A stretch of 64,000 nt of DNA from Candidatus Nanoarchaeia archaeon (GCA_028718805.1 JAQUKY010000005.1:44048-108047); one strand, 5' to 3'. Counted from the stretch's first letter, positions 10,384 to 20,574 are shown. The notes: generated from the letters alone by a model not told the origin. Numbers and translations: made by a program.

Positions 10384-10455
10384 AGGAATCAAAAGCAGGT
10401 CCAATATAATTTAATCCTCTCATCTGCAAAACTTAAATCGTTTTAGAAATTATAG
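10384..10455 (+). repeat. MITE-like intergenic repeat, member 1 (degenerate)
   Basis: TTTAATCCTCTCATCTGCAAA core and AAATCGTTTTAGAAATTATAG terminus. Confidence 0.5.
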
Positions 10456-10463
10456 ATGAAAAC

Positions 10464-11207
10464 TTAACCAGAAAAATATCTTGCTATCAATTGCGTTTTT
10501 CTCCTGTACTTATTTCTCAGATAAAGTGCATAAACAACTCCGACTAATAACCCTCCAAAATGCGCTGTGTTCCCAAATGGCAAACCTGCGCCTATTGAAG
10601 CTGCCCATAAAACAACCAAAAGAAAAACAACTGCAGTCCACATCTGCATTGGGATTACAAAAAAAACATAAACTCTTAATTTGGGAGTTAAAACTGCCAA
10701 TAGTCCTGCAATTGCGAATATGGCCCCACTTGCCCCAACTGCGTAAATATCAGGACTGCCAAAAATCCTTGCCCCAAAATCAGTATTGCCAAGAAAGTAA
10801 GCTAAGAAAACAAAAAACAATCCAGCAACAATACCTGATATCATATATAACCAAAAAAATCTTTTTCTTCCGATTAATTTTTCTACAAAATTTCCAAGAA
10901 AGAATAATGAAATCATATTAACCAACAGGTGAGTAAAATTCCCGTGCATAAACATGCTTGTAAGCAAAGTCCATATAGCCCCATTAAAAAATGCTACTGG
11001 CTGCAATGCAAGAAAAGAAAGAATTTTATCACTTCCAAAAATTCCCATAAATAAAAGCGCAAAGATAAAAACAATAATGTTAATTATAATAATCCAGGTA
11101 GTTACACTGAATTTTCTAAGAAAATTCTCAAGACTAAAACCGCCCAACCTTTTTCGGGTATATCTTCTGTAATTATTTTCAAATTTTGGGTCAAACCACT
11201 TTTCCAT
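10464..11207 (-). CDS. Rhomboid-family intramembrane serine protease
   Basis: Multi-TM; HGNFTHLLVNM, GASGAIF, AHFGG motifs. Confidence 0.9.
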   Translation of the reverse strand: MEKWFDPKFENNYRRYTRKRLGGFSLENFLRKFSVTTWIIIINIIVFIFALLFMGIFGSDKILSFLALQPVAFFNGAIWTLLTSMFMHGNFTHLLVNMISLFFLGNFVEKLIGRKRFFWLYMISGIVAGLFFVFLAYFLGNTDFGARIFGSPDIYAVGASGAIFAIAGLLAVLTPKLRVYVFFVIPMQMWTAVVFLLVVLWAASIGAGLPFGNTAHFGGLLVGVVYALYLRNKYRRKTQLIARYFSG

Positions 11208-11408
11208 ATTATTTTGTTGGTTAAATTTTATTTATTAGTAATCTTAACTTATTGTTCGCTTAATCTTAATTACTCAAGCGTTTTAGTAGTTACTTATTAT
11301 TGATTTAGTTCCGTTTATTAACTATATTATTTGCGATATTTAAACTTAATTCAATAGTTTATTATAGATGTATAGAAGATTTTCTCTTGATTCTAGAAGA
11401 TTAAGCTA

Positions 11409-12086
11409 TCATATTTTTTTCTTTTTCTTTGCCTTACTACTTGCAGGCCTTTTCTTAACTTTAACTTTCCTAGCAGGTTTTTTCTTAACTGATTTTTTTC
11501 CCTTGCCTTTTTTCTTTTTTTCATCCCTTTTAGACTTCTTAACCTTCTTATCTTCAATTTTCTCTTCTTCTTTTGCTTTTTCTTCAGAAATGGATTCAAT
11601 TTCCTTGTTTAACCTAAAAATATCTCTCTCTAGTTTTTTTATAATCTCTTCATTATCGGATAACTGATAAACTTCTTCACATTCTGAGCAAATAAAATCA
11701 TTAAGTAATGCCCCTTCCTCGGTTACTTCAATATTGCAGGTTTTGCACAAATAATATCTTTTTTCTTTTCTGCTTTTTAACTGAACCTCATGCCTTCCTA
11801 ACTCTTCTCTTAATTTCTGTTCAAGCAGGTCCAGTGATTTTGTAATGTTTAAAGTCCAAAAATAAATATACCATCCTTTTCTTTTATCCTTTTTTCTTAT
11901 AAAAGAAACTAGCCCAAAATCAGATAGCTTGTATAAAATATTCCTTGTCTGGTTTATTGTCAATCCAAGTTTCTTTGCAATCAGAAATTCATTTACATCT
12001 TTTTTGCCAATCAGCAAATCGACAATCATCGCTGACTGTTTATTTGTGAGTATTTCAACAATAGACTTAAGAAGTTTAAGTTGCAT
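11409..12086 (-). CDS. tfe: Transcription initiation factor TFE alpha
   Basis: N-terminal wHTH plus zinc ribbon (CKTCN..CSECEE), Lys-rich C-terminal tail. Confidence 0.88.
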   Translation of the reverse strand: MQLKLLKSIVEILTNKQSAMIVDLLIGKKDVNEFLIAKKLGLTINQTRNILYKLSDFGLVSFIRKKDKRKGWYIYFWTLNITKSLDLLEQKLREELGRHEVQLKSRKEKRYYLCKTCNIEVTEEGALLNDFICSECEEVYQLSDNEEIIKKLERDIFRLNKEIESISEEKAKEEEKIEDKKVKKSKRDEKKKKGKGKKSVKKKPARKVKVKKRPASSKAKKKKKI

Positions 12087-12120
12087 TTTAAAGTATTTTT
12101 AACTCAGTTATCCCCTTTTA

Positions 12121-12171
12121 AAAAATCTTCAGATTTTTTAAGCCACAAAAATCTTCAGATTTTTGATGTTT
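12121..12171 (-). promoter_or_regulatory. Hairpin leader/promoter element upstream of tfe, shared with rps17e
   Basis: Two copies of AAAAATCTTCAGATTTTT; minus-strand CATCAAAAATC..GATTTTTGTGGCTTAAAAAA matches 59104-59146. Confidence 0.6.
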
Positions 12172-12286
12172 AAATATTTTTCTATAAGTAATAACCACTT
12201 ATAAAGTTTGTCTATATAGGCTTAGAACAATAGTTTTATAAATATAATTAATCTAAAATATATATAAAAATAATAGATATTTTAAA

Positions 12287-12988
12287 ATGGGTTGGTTTAA
12301 TAAGAAAAAAGAGGATGAAGACATTCCTAAGCTTCCTGAACTGCCAGAGCTTCCAGACTTGCCAGAATCTTTGTCTAGCCCCCCAGAATTACCTGCTGAA
12401 TCGTTGCCAGATGTTCCACCAGGACTGCCAGAAGTGGAAACAAAAATATTCAAACAACCCGAACTTGAACTCCCTGAACTGCCTCATGGTGAAGTAGAAG
12501 AATTTGACAGGGAGATAATAAAGAAGGCGATTAATGAACCTGTTGAATCAAGAATTTCTCCTATTCATTCCAGATTACCCTCTCCTGAAAGAGTATCTCC
12601 TCAAAGGATGATGCAAACTCCAAGGAGAATGCCAATCTCACCAAGAAGCTTGGGCCCCTCAATATCATCTGAAAGAAGAACTGAACCTGAATTTGATTTT
12701 GAACCTAGCAGAACCTTAGAATTACCTTCTTCCAGGATGTCTATGGCATCAACAAAGATGACAAAGAAAATTGAACCTGTTTTTGTGAGATTAGATAAAT
12801 TTCAGATGACTATACAGACTTTTGAAGAGATTAAGGCTAAAATAGAGGAAATAGAGGAAGTTCTCATAAAAACCAAGGAAATTAAAGTTAAAGAAGAACA
12901 AGAATTAGCTGAGTGGGAAAAGGAAATACAAGTCATAAAATCAAGAATAGAACTGATTGACAGAACTGTCTTTAATAAATTAGATTAA
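12287..12988 (+). CDS. Pro/Leu/Glu-repeat protein with C-terminal coiled coil
   Basis: LPELPELPDLPE repeats; charged helical C-terminus. Confidence 0.7.
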   Translation: MGWFNKKKEDEDIPKLPELPELPDLPESLSSPPELPAESLPDVPPGLPEVETKIFKQPELELPELPHGEVEEFDREIIKKAINEPVESRISPIHSRLPSPERVSPQRMMQTPRRMPISPRSLGPSISSERRTEPEFDFEPSRTLELPSSRMSMASTKMTKKIEPVFVRLDKFQMTIQTFEEIKAKIEEIEEVLIKTKEIKVKEEQELAEWEKEIQVIKSRIELIDRTVFNKLD

Positions 12989-13029
12989 AAATACTAACTT
13001 ATTAAGAGGTCATAATCTCTAAAGAAACC

Positions 13030-13175
13030 GTAATTTAACAAGACGAATTAATAAGGAGCAATTAACACCAAGCTATGAATGATTGCCCAAAACAAAAAGC
13101 ATTTACAAAATAAAATGATAATATAGCCAAATGCTTTTTTTTGCAAGAATAAAACAGTTTTATAAATTACCAAAA
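13030..13175 (+). repeat. MITE-like intergenic repeat, member 2 (extended, contains extra 11-bp hairpin)
   Basis: GTAATTTAACAAGACG at 5' end, ATAAGGAGCAATTAACACCAAGCTATGAATGATTGCCC core, TTTTATAAATTACCAAAA 3' end; hairpin AAAAAGCATTT/AAATGCTTTTT 13094-13104/13129-13139. Confidence 0.6.
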
Positions 13176-13189
13176 AGGAGATATAAAAA

Positions 13190-13516
13190 ATGGAAACAAA
13201 ACATATTAAATTAGATTATGAAGAAGCATTATCTGCAAAAAAACAATTGTTATCCATGGAATTAAATCTCCTTCAAACTGAAAAAAGAGTTAGAAATTAC
13301 AAGTTGTTAAGAAAAAAAGAGCTTGCAATGAAAAATTTTATCAGAAAATGCTTGAGAGAATTGAGAATGAAGATAAATTCTGAAAAATCAACTATGCCGC
13401 AGGAAGAAGAACCAATGAAAATAATGACAATAAAAAAGGGTATTGAAAAAAGAAAGCAGGCAGATATTCAATATCAATTAAAAGAAATTCAGGATAAATT
13501 AGAGAGACTGCAATAA
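13190..13516 (+). CDS. Coiled-coil hypothetical protein
   Basis: 108 aa, charged helical. Confidence 0.55.
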   Translation: METKHIKLDYEEALSAKKQLLSMELNLLQTEKRVRNYKLLRKKELAMKNFIRKCLRELRMKINSEKSTMPQEEEPMKIMTIKKGIEKRKQADIQYQLKEIQDKLERLQ

Positions 13517-13550
13517 GCAATTTTTTAAATACATTATTCTTAGTTATTTC

Positions 13551-15332
13551 ATGCAAATCAAAAACAGAAAAGAACTAATCAGGGAATTTATTGCATTTTA
13601 TAAATTGAAAAACCATAAAGAAATTCCAAATTATCCTCTAATTCCTGAAAACGACCCTACTGTCTTATTCACAACAGCAGGAATGCACCCTATTGTTCCA
13701 TTTCTCTTAGGGCAAAAACATCCTCTTGGAAAAAGACTTGTAAATGTTCAAAGGTGCATAAGAACCCAGGATATTGATTCTGTAGGAGACCCAGCACACC
13801 ACACATTTTTTGAAATGCTTGGAAAGTGGAGTTTAGGGGACTATTTTAAAAAAGAGGCAATAACTTACACTTTTGAATTTATGACAAAGATTCTTAAAAT
13901 GCCTATTGATAAACTCGCAGTTACCTGTTTTGGTGGAGATAAGAGAGTTCCCCAAGTTCCAAAAGATAATGAATCTGCAGGAATATGGAAAGATTTAGGA
14001 ATCCCAGAAGAGAGAATAGCATTTTTAGAAGGAGGAGTACTAGAATCAGACAATAATTGGTGGGGTCCTGCTGGTAAAACAGGTCCATGTGGCCCATGTA
14101 CAGAAACATTTTATTGGAAATTAAAAACAAAACCTCCCGTTAAATTTAATCCAGAAGATAAAAATTGGGTTGAAATAGGAAATGATGTATTAATGCAGTA
14201 TATAAAAAATGAAAAAGGAAAATTTGTAGATGCAAAACAAAAGAATATAGACTTTGGAGGGGGGGTTGAAAGAACAATAACAATAATCTCTGGATTAGAA
14301 GATAATTATCTTTCCGATTGTTTTTTGCCAATAATAAAAAAAATAGAAAACATGTCTGGAAAAAAATATCTAATTGAAAAAAACAAAAAACCAATGAGAA
14401 TTATTGCAGATCATATTAAAGCCTCTGTTTTTATTATAGCAGACGGAATTATTCCAAGCAATGCTGAACAAGGCTATGTTCTCAGAAGATTGATAAGAAG
14501 GGCTGTAAAATGCGGAAGAGAATTAGAAATAAAAAATTTTACAAAACATGTTGCCACCCCTATTTTTGAAATATATGATGATTACGAAATTTTAAAAAAG
14601 AACAAAGGCAAAATTCTTGATGAATTAGAAAAAGAAGAAGAAAGATTCCTGGAAACACTGGAGCAGGGAATAAAAGTTTTTGAAAAATTAATTAAGGGAA
14701 AAAAATCCATGTCAGGCAAAGATGCCTTCTTATTATACCAATCCTATGGATTTCCCATTGAGTTGACAAGAGAAATCGCAAATGAAAAGAAAATTAAAAT
14801 AGATGAGAAAGAATACGAAAAAGAATTTCAAAAGCATCAAGAGTTATCAAGAACAGCAACAGCAGGAAAATTTAAATCAGGACTTGCAGACAACAGTGAA
14901 GCAACCAAGAAGCTTCACACAGCAACTCATCTTCTCAATCAGGCATTAAGAATCGTGCTAAAGAAACCAGATTTATTTCAAAAAGGTTCGAACATAACCC
15001 CTGAAAGATTAAGATTTGACTTTAATTTTGATAGAAAACTGACTAATGAAGAAATAAAAAAAGTTGAGGACCTCGTTAATCAAAAAATAATTGAAGGAAT
15101 TCCTATTGTATGCGACTTTATGATCCCATCAGAAGCAAAAAAAACAGGGGCTCAGGGAGTTTTCGACGATAAATATGGAGATAAAGTTTCTGTCTACAGC
15201 GCAGGAAATTTTTCAAAAGAAATTTGTGCTGGCCCTCATGCGAACAACACAAACGAACTTGGAAACTTCAAGATTATAAAAGAAGAATCTTCTGCAGCAG
15301 GAATCAGAAGAATAAAAGCTGTTCTTGAATAA
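13551..15332 (+). CDS. alaS: Alanyl-tRNA synthetase, bacterial-type, lacking C-terminal C-Ala/DHHA1 region
   Basis: NDPTVLFTTAGMHP, HTATHLLNQALR, CAGPHANN motifs; ends at 593 aa just after the editing domain. Confidence 0.93.
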   Translation: MQIKNRKELIREFIAFYKLKNHKEIPNYPLIPENDPTVLFTTAGMHPIVPFLLGQKHPLGKRLVNVQRCIRTQDIDSVGDPAHHTFFEMLGKWSLGDYFKKEAITYTFEFMTKILKMPIDKLAVTCFGGDKRVPQVPKDNESAGIWKDLGIPEERIAFLEGGVLESDNNWWGPAGKTGPCGPCTETFYWKLKTKPPVKFNPEDKNWVEIGNDVLMQYIKNEKGKFVDAKQKNIDFGGGVERTITIISGLEDNYLSDCFLPIIKKIENMSGKKYLIEKNKKPMRIIADHIKASVFIIADGIIPSNAEQGYVLRRLIRRAVKCGRELEIKNFTKHVATPIFEIYDDYEILKKNKGKILDELEKEEERFLETLEQGIKVFEKLIKGKKSMSGKDAFLLYQSYGFPIELTREIANEKKIKIDEKEYEKEFQKHQELSRTATAGKFKSGLADNSEATKKLHTATHLLNQALRIVLKKPDLFQKGSNITPERLRFDFNFDRKLTNEEIKKVEDLVNQKIIEGIPIVCDFMIPSEAKKTGAQGVFDDKYGDKVSVYSAGNFSKEICAGPHANNTNELGNFKIIKEESSAAGIRRIKAVLE

Positions 15333-15333
15333 A

Positions 15334-15407
15334 AATTACGAAAACAAATTCAAATCGCTTGATCTGCTCATCTAAAAAGTTTAAATCGTTTAACAGATTA
15401 CTAAAAG
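15334..15407 (+). repeat. MITE-like intergenic repeat, member 3 (degenerate)
   Basis: CTTGATCTGCTCATCT core, GTTTAAATCGTTTAACAGATTACTAAAAG terminus. Confidence 0.45.
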
Positions 15408-15545
15408 AGTAACAGACACTCAAAACTAAATCACTTGTGCGATTGCAAATTCAGAAAAAAAATTAGAAAGCGTTGGTTTTATAAACTTCAGATTGCTAGT
15501 TAAATCGTAACTGTCAATCAGATTGCAAGACAACTGCATCACAAG

Positions 15546-17786
15546 ATGTTAAATCAAGATAAAAAATTAAAAGAGGTTTTAAATTTTAAAAATTCCAAGA
15601 TAGGTTTTCTTAGTAACTTCCCTCCAAAAGAATGTGGGATAGCGACGTTTACACGGGATTTAATCACATCTTTAAACAAAAAAATAAATCCAAAAGTAAA
15701 ATCAAGAGTCATTGCATTGAATGAAGAGTCAAGTCTTTATAATTATGACAGCAGAGTAATTATGCAGATGAATAAAGACGATTTAGAAGATTATATTAAC
15801 ATTGCAAAGAGAATAAATCGCTCAGATAACATAAAAATAGTCTGCATTCAGCACGAGTTTGGTCTCTTTGGTGGAGAATATGGAAATTACATAATCCCTT
15901 TCTTGGAAACAATTGAAAAGCCAGTTGTTGTGACATTTCATAGTGTCTTGCCGTGTCCAGATGAATCAAGAAAAAAAGTTGTAAGATTCATAGGAGAAAA
16001 ATCGGCTGCGATTATTGTTATGGCAGAAAAAGCAGTAGAAATATTAAATGAAGATTACGGGATTCCTAAAAATAAAATTTATATCGTGCCTCATGGAATT
16101 CCTGATGCCCCTCTTCAATCACCTGAATCTTTTAAGAAAAAATTAAGATTAGAAAACAAAATAGTCTTATCTACCTTTGGATTGCTAAGCAAGGGTAAAG
16201 GAATAGAATATGCTATTAAATCTCTTCCTACTTTAGTTAAAAAATACCCCAATATTATTTATCTAGTTATAGGAGAGACCCATCCAGCAATAAGAAAAAA
16301 TGAAGGAGAGAAATATAGAAACAATCTTATTAATCTAGTTAAAAAACTTGGATTGCAGAACAATGTAAAATTTTACAACAAATACTTAAGTTTAGATGAG
16401 ATAATTGAATGTCTTCTTGCAACAGATATTTACATCTGTACTAATTTAGACAAGAACCAGATAGTTTCTGGAACTTTATCTTATGCAATAGGATGCGGAA
16501 AAGCAGTTGTCTCAACTCCAAGTGTTTATGCACAAGAAGTTTTAAACAAAGAAAGAGGGCTTTTAGTCAGATTTAGAAATCCAAAATCATTTTCAGAAGC
16601 AATAGATAAAATACTTTCTGATAATGAATTTAGAAATAAACTTGAAAACAATGCTTATTCTTTTGGAAGATCAATGATATGGCAAAATGTTGCATTAAGT
16701 TATTTTCATGTTTTTAATAAGATAGTAAAACTAAGAGAAGAAACAACTGAAAAATATCCTCATATAAAATTAAATCATTTGATTAATTTAACAGATAATG
16801 TTGGCTGCACACAATTTGCAAAGCTTTCTATTCCTGACAAATCTTCAGGTTATACTGTAGATGATAATTCAAGAGCTTTAATTGTTGCTGCATTGCATGA
16901 AAAAGTTTACAAATCAGAAACTTCTAAAGAACTTGCAAAAACCTATTTAAAATTCTTAGAAAAAGTTCAAGATAAAGAAGGAAAGTTTAATGATATTGAA
17001 TATAACACCCAAAATTTAATTCCAGTCAGCGAAGATGCTCTTGGGAGGACAATATGGGCATTAGGATGCTTTATTGATAAAAGTAACAACCAAGAATTAA
17101 TTGATAAGGCAAAAGTATTATTTGACAAATCCTGCAAATTAATTGAAAAAATTAATTCCCCAAGAGCAAAAGCATTTTCAATAATTGGATTATATCATTA
17201 CTATAAGAAGTACAACCAGGATGAAACAATTTCAAAAATAAGAATATTAGCAGACTCTCTGGTTGAGCTATATAAAAAAGAGGCAACAGAAGACTGGGAT
17301 TGGTTTGAGGGATATTTAACTTATTCTAATTCAAAACTCCCTGAAGTTCTTTTTTTAGTATATGACATAACAAAACAAAAGGAGTATTTGGAGATTGCTG
17401 AAAAAACTCTTAATTTTTTATCAAATCTTGTCTTTATAAAAGATGAATTATCTCCAATAGGACAGAATGGCTGGTGTAACAGAAACGGAACAAGAGCTTT
17501 TTTTGACCAGCAGCCAATAGATGCTTCTTCAATGGTACAAACCTATCTAACTGCTTATCTTGTTACAAAAAATAAAAAATATTATGATAAAGCAGTTCTT
17601 GCATTTAACTGGTTTTTAGGAAAAAATCACCTAAAACAAATGATTTACAATGAAACAACAGGCGGGTGTTATGATGGCTTGTCAAGAAATTCCATAAACC
17701 TAAATCAGGGTGCAGAGTCTACAATAGAATACCTTATTTCAAGGCTAATGCTTGAAGAGATTAAGAAGGAAAAACCAAAAGAGTAA
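15546..17786 (+). CDS. GT4-type glycosyltransferase fused to (alpha/alpha)6-barrel glycosidase-like domain
   Basis: N-term IGFLSNFPPKECGIATFTRDL; C-term alpha-toroid-like repeats ending NLNQGAESTIEYLISRLML. Confidence 0.8.
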   Translation: MLNQDKKLKEVLNFKNSKIGFLSNFPPKECGIATFTRDLITSLNKKINPKVKSRVIALNEESSLYNYDSRVIMQMNKDDLEDYINIAKRINRSDNIKIVCIQHEFGLFGGEYGNYIIPFLETIEKPVVVTFHSVLPCPDESRKKVVRFIGEKSAAIIVMAEKAVEILNEDYGIPKNKIYIVPHGIPDAPLQSPESFKKKLRLENKIVLSTFGLLSKGKGIEYAIKSLPTLVKKYPNIIYLVIGETHPAIRKNEGEKYRNNLINLVKKLGLQNNVKFYNKYLSLDEIIECLLATDIYICTNLDKNQIVSGTLSYAIGCGKAVVSTPSVYAQEVLNKERGLLVRFRNPKSFSEAIDKILSDNEFRNKLENNAYSFGRSMIWQNVALSYFHVFNKIVKLREETTEKYPHIKLNHLINLTDNVGCTQFAKLSIPDKSSGYTVDDNSRALIVAALHEKVYKSETSKELAKTYLKFLEKVQDKEGKFNDIEYNTQNLIPVSEDALGRTIWALGCFIDKSNNQELIDKAKVLFDKSCKLIEKINSPRAKAFSIIGLYHYYKKYNQDETISKIRILADSLVELYKKEATEDWDWFEGYLTYSNSKLPEVLFLVYDITKQKEYLEIAEKTLNFLSNLVFIKDELSPIGQNGWCNRNGTRAFFDQQPIDASSMVQTYLTAYLVTKNKKYYDKAVLAFNWFLGKNHLKQMIYNETTGGCYDGLSRNSINLNQGAESTIEYLISRLMLEEIKKEKPKE

Positions 17787-17806
17787 ATCAGTAATAAACA
17801 AAAAAC

Positions 17807-18013
17807 TCAGGGTCGATTATTTAAGTACGCACAAAAATCTGCAAAATACTCAAATCCTTTGATCATTACCTCAGAAGCTACTACTGCCAAAATAGTAGCA
17901 GCTACGTAACCTCCAGCTATGGTCAAACCACTTTTTATCTTTTCTTTTCTCTCGACCATTTTTATCCCCCTCATAAAATGAAACTCTTCATCAAATTGCT
18001 TTTCTAATGCCAT
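17807..18013 (-). CDS. Small membrane protein
   Basis: 68-aa ORF with one hydrophobic helix. Confidence 0.5.
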   Translation of the reverse strand: MALEKQFDEEFHFMRGIKMVERKEKIKSGLTIAGGYVAATILAVVASEVMIKGFEYFADFCAYLNNRP

Positions 18014-18090
18014 GATAAAACATATTCACCATAATTTAAATACTTTATTGTAGTATTAATAAAAAAAGTAAATAAATTTCAGTAAGATAT

Positions 18091-18879
18091 TTAAACAACT
18101 TTTTTATAAACCCTTGGATGCCAAGAACAATTTAATTCTGCTCTTTTTGCCCTTTCACTTAGTTCTTCTTCAAGTATCCAGCAAGAAGGAATTTCTCTTT
18201 TTTCTGAATTAGCATCTGCGAAATATATTAAACAACCCCTGGGCAATCTGCCTAACTGATTTAACACCTTATCTCTAGAATCAGAACAATATTTCCGACT
18301 TAAAAGAGCATTTGAAAAATAAACTCTTGAAAAATGGTTATCTTTTCTTAATATATCAATAATATCTCCATGTTGGAAGGAAATCCTATCTAAACCTTTC
18401 TTGATTTTACAGATTTTATTATCATCAAAAATATCGGGGGATTGTTTAAGAAAAGGAATTTCTTCTCCTAAAAAATATTTAATAGAACCAGCCCAAGTAA
18501 CTAATTTTGGTTCTTCTGTAGTTTTTGCAGAACATATAAGACAAAGATACCTAAATTTTTCTTCTTTAGATAAAGAATTGTCAAATTTTTCTCTTTTTAT
18601 CTTAGGAAAATTTTTATCATCAAATAAAGGAAAAAAATCATTATAATTTTCATTTTTTAATGCCTCTAATCTTCTTTTAGCATAATTTATCTGTGCTGTA
18701 TTTATATCTACAGCCACCACTTCATTTGCATATTCTCCTAATGCAAATGCTTGGTCGCCTGAACTACAGATACTAAGAACTCTATCTTTTTTAGCTACGT
18801 CCATACCGGCAACAATTGCCCATAAACTTTCATTAGTATGCCCATAAAATTCTCTCATTTTCTCATTAGATAACTGCAT
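18091..18879 (-). CDS. SAM-dependent transferase, BtaA/DUF3419-like
   Basis: VLSICSSGDQAFALGEYANEVVAVDINTAQINYAKRR. Confidence 0.65.
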   Translation of the reverse strand: MQLSNEKMREFYGHTNESLWAIVAGMDVAKKDRVLSICSSGDQAFALGEYANEVVAVDINTAQINYAKRRLEALKNENYNDFFPLFDDKNFPKIKREKFDNSLSKEEKFRYLCLICSAKTTEEPKLVTWAGSIKYFLGEEIPFLKQSPDIFDDNKICKIKKGLDRISFQHGDIIDILRKDNHFSRVYFSNALLSRKYCSDSRDKVLNQLGRLPRGCLIYFADANSEKREIPSCWILEEELSERAKRAELNCSWHPRVYKKVV

Positions 18880-18968
18880 ATTTATAAATATTAGTATCGC
18901 ACACTCTCGAAACTCAAAATCTTAATCTAAACCCCAAAATATTTAAACATTCTTTCTTTTTTCTTATT

Positions 18969-20105
18969 ATGAAAAAGGTGATTTGGATTTCAAGTTTTCT
19001 TCCGCGCTCATGCGGAATAGCATATTATTCTAATCATTATATTACTGCACTTAAAAACTATGCAAAAAAAGAAAATATAGATGTTAGTTTCAAGATAATA
19101 GCACATACAGATGCAAAGCAGGCAGACTATCCAATAATCAGCCAAGGAGATAAAGATTGGCATCATAAAGTCCTATCTGTAATAAAAAAGGAAAGACCAG
19201 ACCTTGCCCACATTCAGCATGAATATGGCTTATATGAAACTCATAATGACAAAAATAGAAGAGTCATTGAACTAATAAATATGATTAAAGAAGAAGGGAT
19301 TCCTGTTATTATGACTTATCATAGTATCTACAAAAAATTAGAAAAAGCATTTGCAGAATTTGTTGATAAAAGCTTAAAAGAATTAAATGCAGGAATTTTT
19401 CATGAACAATATCAAAAAGATGCATTAAAAGATAATATAGGCAAGATTCCCAAAAATGTTTATGTTCTCCCGCATGGCTCAAGAGAAGACATTAATCCAA
19501 AAATAGACAGAGAAGAAGCAAGAGAGGTTTTTGGTTATAAAGAAAAAGACTTGATTGTAGGAGTTGCTGGAATAGCAAGCGAGAATAAAGGATTCAGAAC
19601 ACTAATAAGACAATGGCCAAAGGTTGTTAAAAAAATCCCAAATGCCTTCCTTTCCTTGGAAATAAAACCTCATGCAGCAGAAGAAACAAAAAGATATATA
19701 GAAAAAGTCTTAGACGCAATAATGAAAAGTCCTGCTGGTAAAAGAATAGAATTTACAGTAAAAGATTATGATGAGATGGAATTCTACAGAAAATTAAAAA
19801 GTTTTGATATTCTTGTTCTTCCTTACAAATCTGAATCCCAATCAGGAGTTTTAGCTCACGGATTCTCTGTTGGAGCTCCTGCAATTGTGACAGATATTGA
19901 AGGATTAGGGGCAGAAATAAGAAACAGCCAGGCAGGGATAGCAGTTAAAAGAAGAGAAGATTTTTACAAAGCAATAATACATCTCCTAAAAAACCCAAGA
20001 CTCAGGCACAAGTTTTCAGAAAACGCATTAAATTACGTAAAGACAGTCAATGGTTGGAACATAATTGCAAAAAAAACCTTCCAAATTTATGACAGGTTCT
20101 GGTAA
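18969..20105 (+). CDS. Glycosyltransferase (GT4 type)
   Basis: SFLPRSCGIAYYSNHY; GT-B C-terminal half. Confidence 0.85.
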   Translation: MKKVIWISSFLPRSCGIAYYSNHYITALKNYAKKENIDVSFKIIAHTDAKQADYPIISQGDKDWHHKVLSVIKKERPDLAHIQHEYGLYETHNDKNRRVIELINMIKEEGIPVIMTYHSIYKKLEKAFAEFVDKSLKELNAGIFHEQYQKDALKDNIGKIPKNVYVLPHGSREDINPKIDREEAREVFGYKEKDLIVGVAGIASENKGFRTLIRQWPKVVKKIPNAFLSLEIKPHAAEETKRYIEKVLDAIMKSPAGKRIEFTVKDYDEMEFYRKLKSFDILVLPYKSESQSGVLAHGFSVGAPAIVTDIEGLGAEIRNSQAGIAVKRREDFYKAIIHLLKNPRLRHKFSENALNYVKTVNGWNIIAKKTFQIYDRFW

Positions 20106-20127
20106 AACATAAGTTAGGTCAATAAAA

Positions 20128-20553
20128 ATGTGTTTAAAAAAAGAAATTAGGAAAATTAAGTTAGAAGAATCATTAAAAGTTTGGAGAAAAGAATTGAGAA
20201 TAGATCAAAAGGTAAATATTAAAGCGAAATTATTGTCAGTAAATTTTTTTAGTTTATTAGAACATCCTTTAGAAACCTTAGGCTTGTTATTATTGGGCGG
20301 GGGTTTTGTAAATTTATTAAGGCCTTACGAGAAGAAAATGTATAAAATAGTAATTAGATTCCCAAAATTTTCTAATGAAAGGACTTTAGTACATGAACTT
20401 GCACATATCAAACTGCAACATGAAGAAATGAAAAAAGAAAACAGATTCAAATATTTATTGTATGCTTGCTCAGGCAAATTCGATGATGAAGCAGAAAATA
20501 TCGTAATGTCTTATAAAAACCTTCTTAAAAAAAGAAAACTTATGTTAAATTAA
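20128..20553 (+). CDS. HExxH metallopeptidase-like protein (ImmA/IrrE-like)
   Basis: TLVHELAHIKLQHEE. Confidence 0.55.
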   Translation: MCLKKEIRKIKLEESLKVWRKELRIDQKVNIKAKLLSVNFFSLLEHPLETLGLLLLGGGFVNLLRPYEKKMYKIVIRFPKFSNERTLVHELAHIKLQHEEMKKENRFKYLLYACSGKFDDEAENIVMSYKNLLKKRKLMLN

Positions 20554-20574
20554 CCAAAAATAAAAAACGCTAAT

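Noticed and set aside
10481-10921. 146-aa plus-strand ORF (and 10954-11172)
   Set aside because: Antisense to rhomboid CDS; low-complexity Lys/Gln composition typical of spurious ORFs.
12253-12453. Gly/Ser-rich minus ORF
   Set aside because: Antisense artefact of the LPELP-repeat coding region.
15546-20105. Fragmented paralogous glycosyltransferases as a broken gene
   Set aside because: Both glycosyltransferase ORFs are complete with their own start and both GT-B halves; they are distinct genes.
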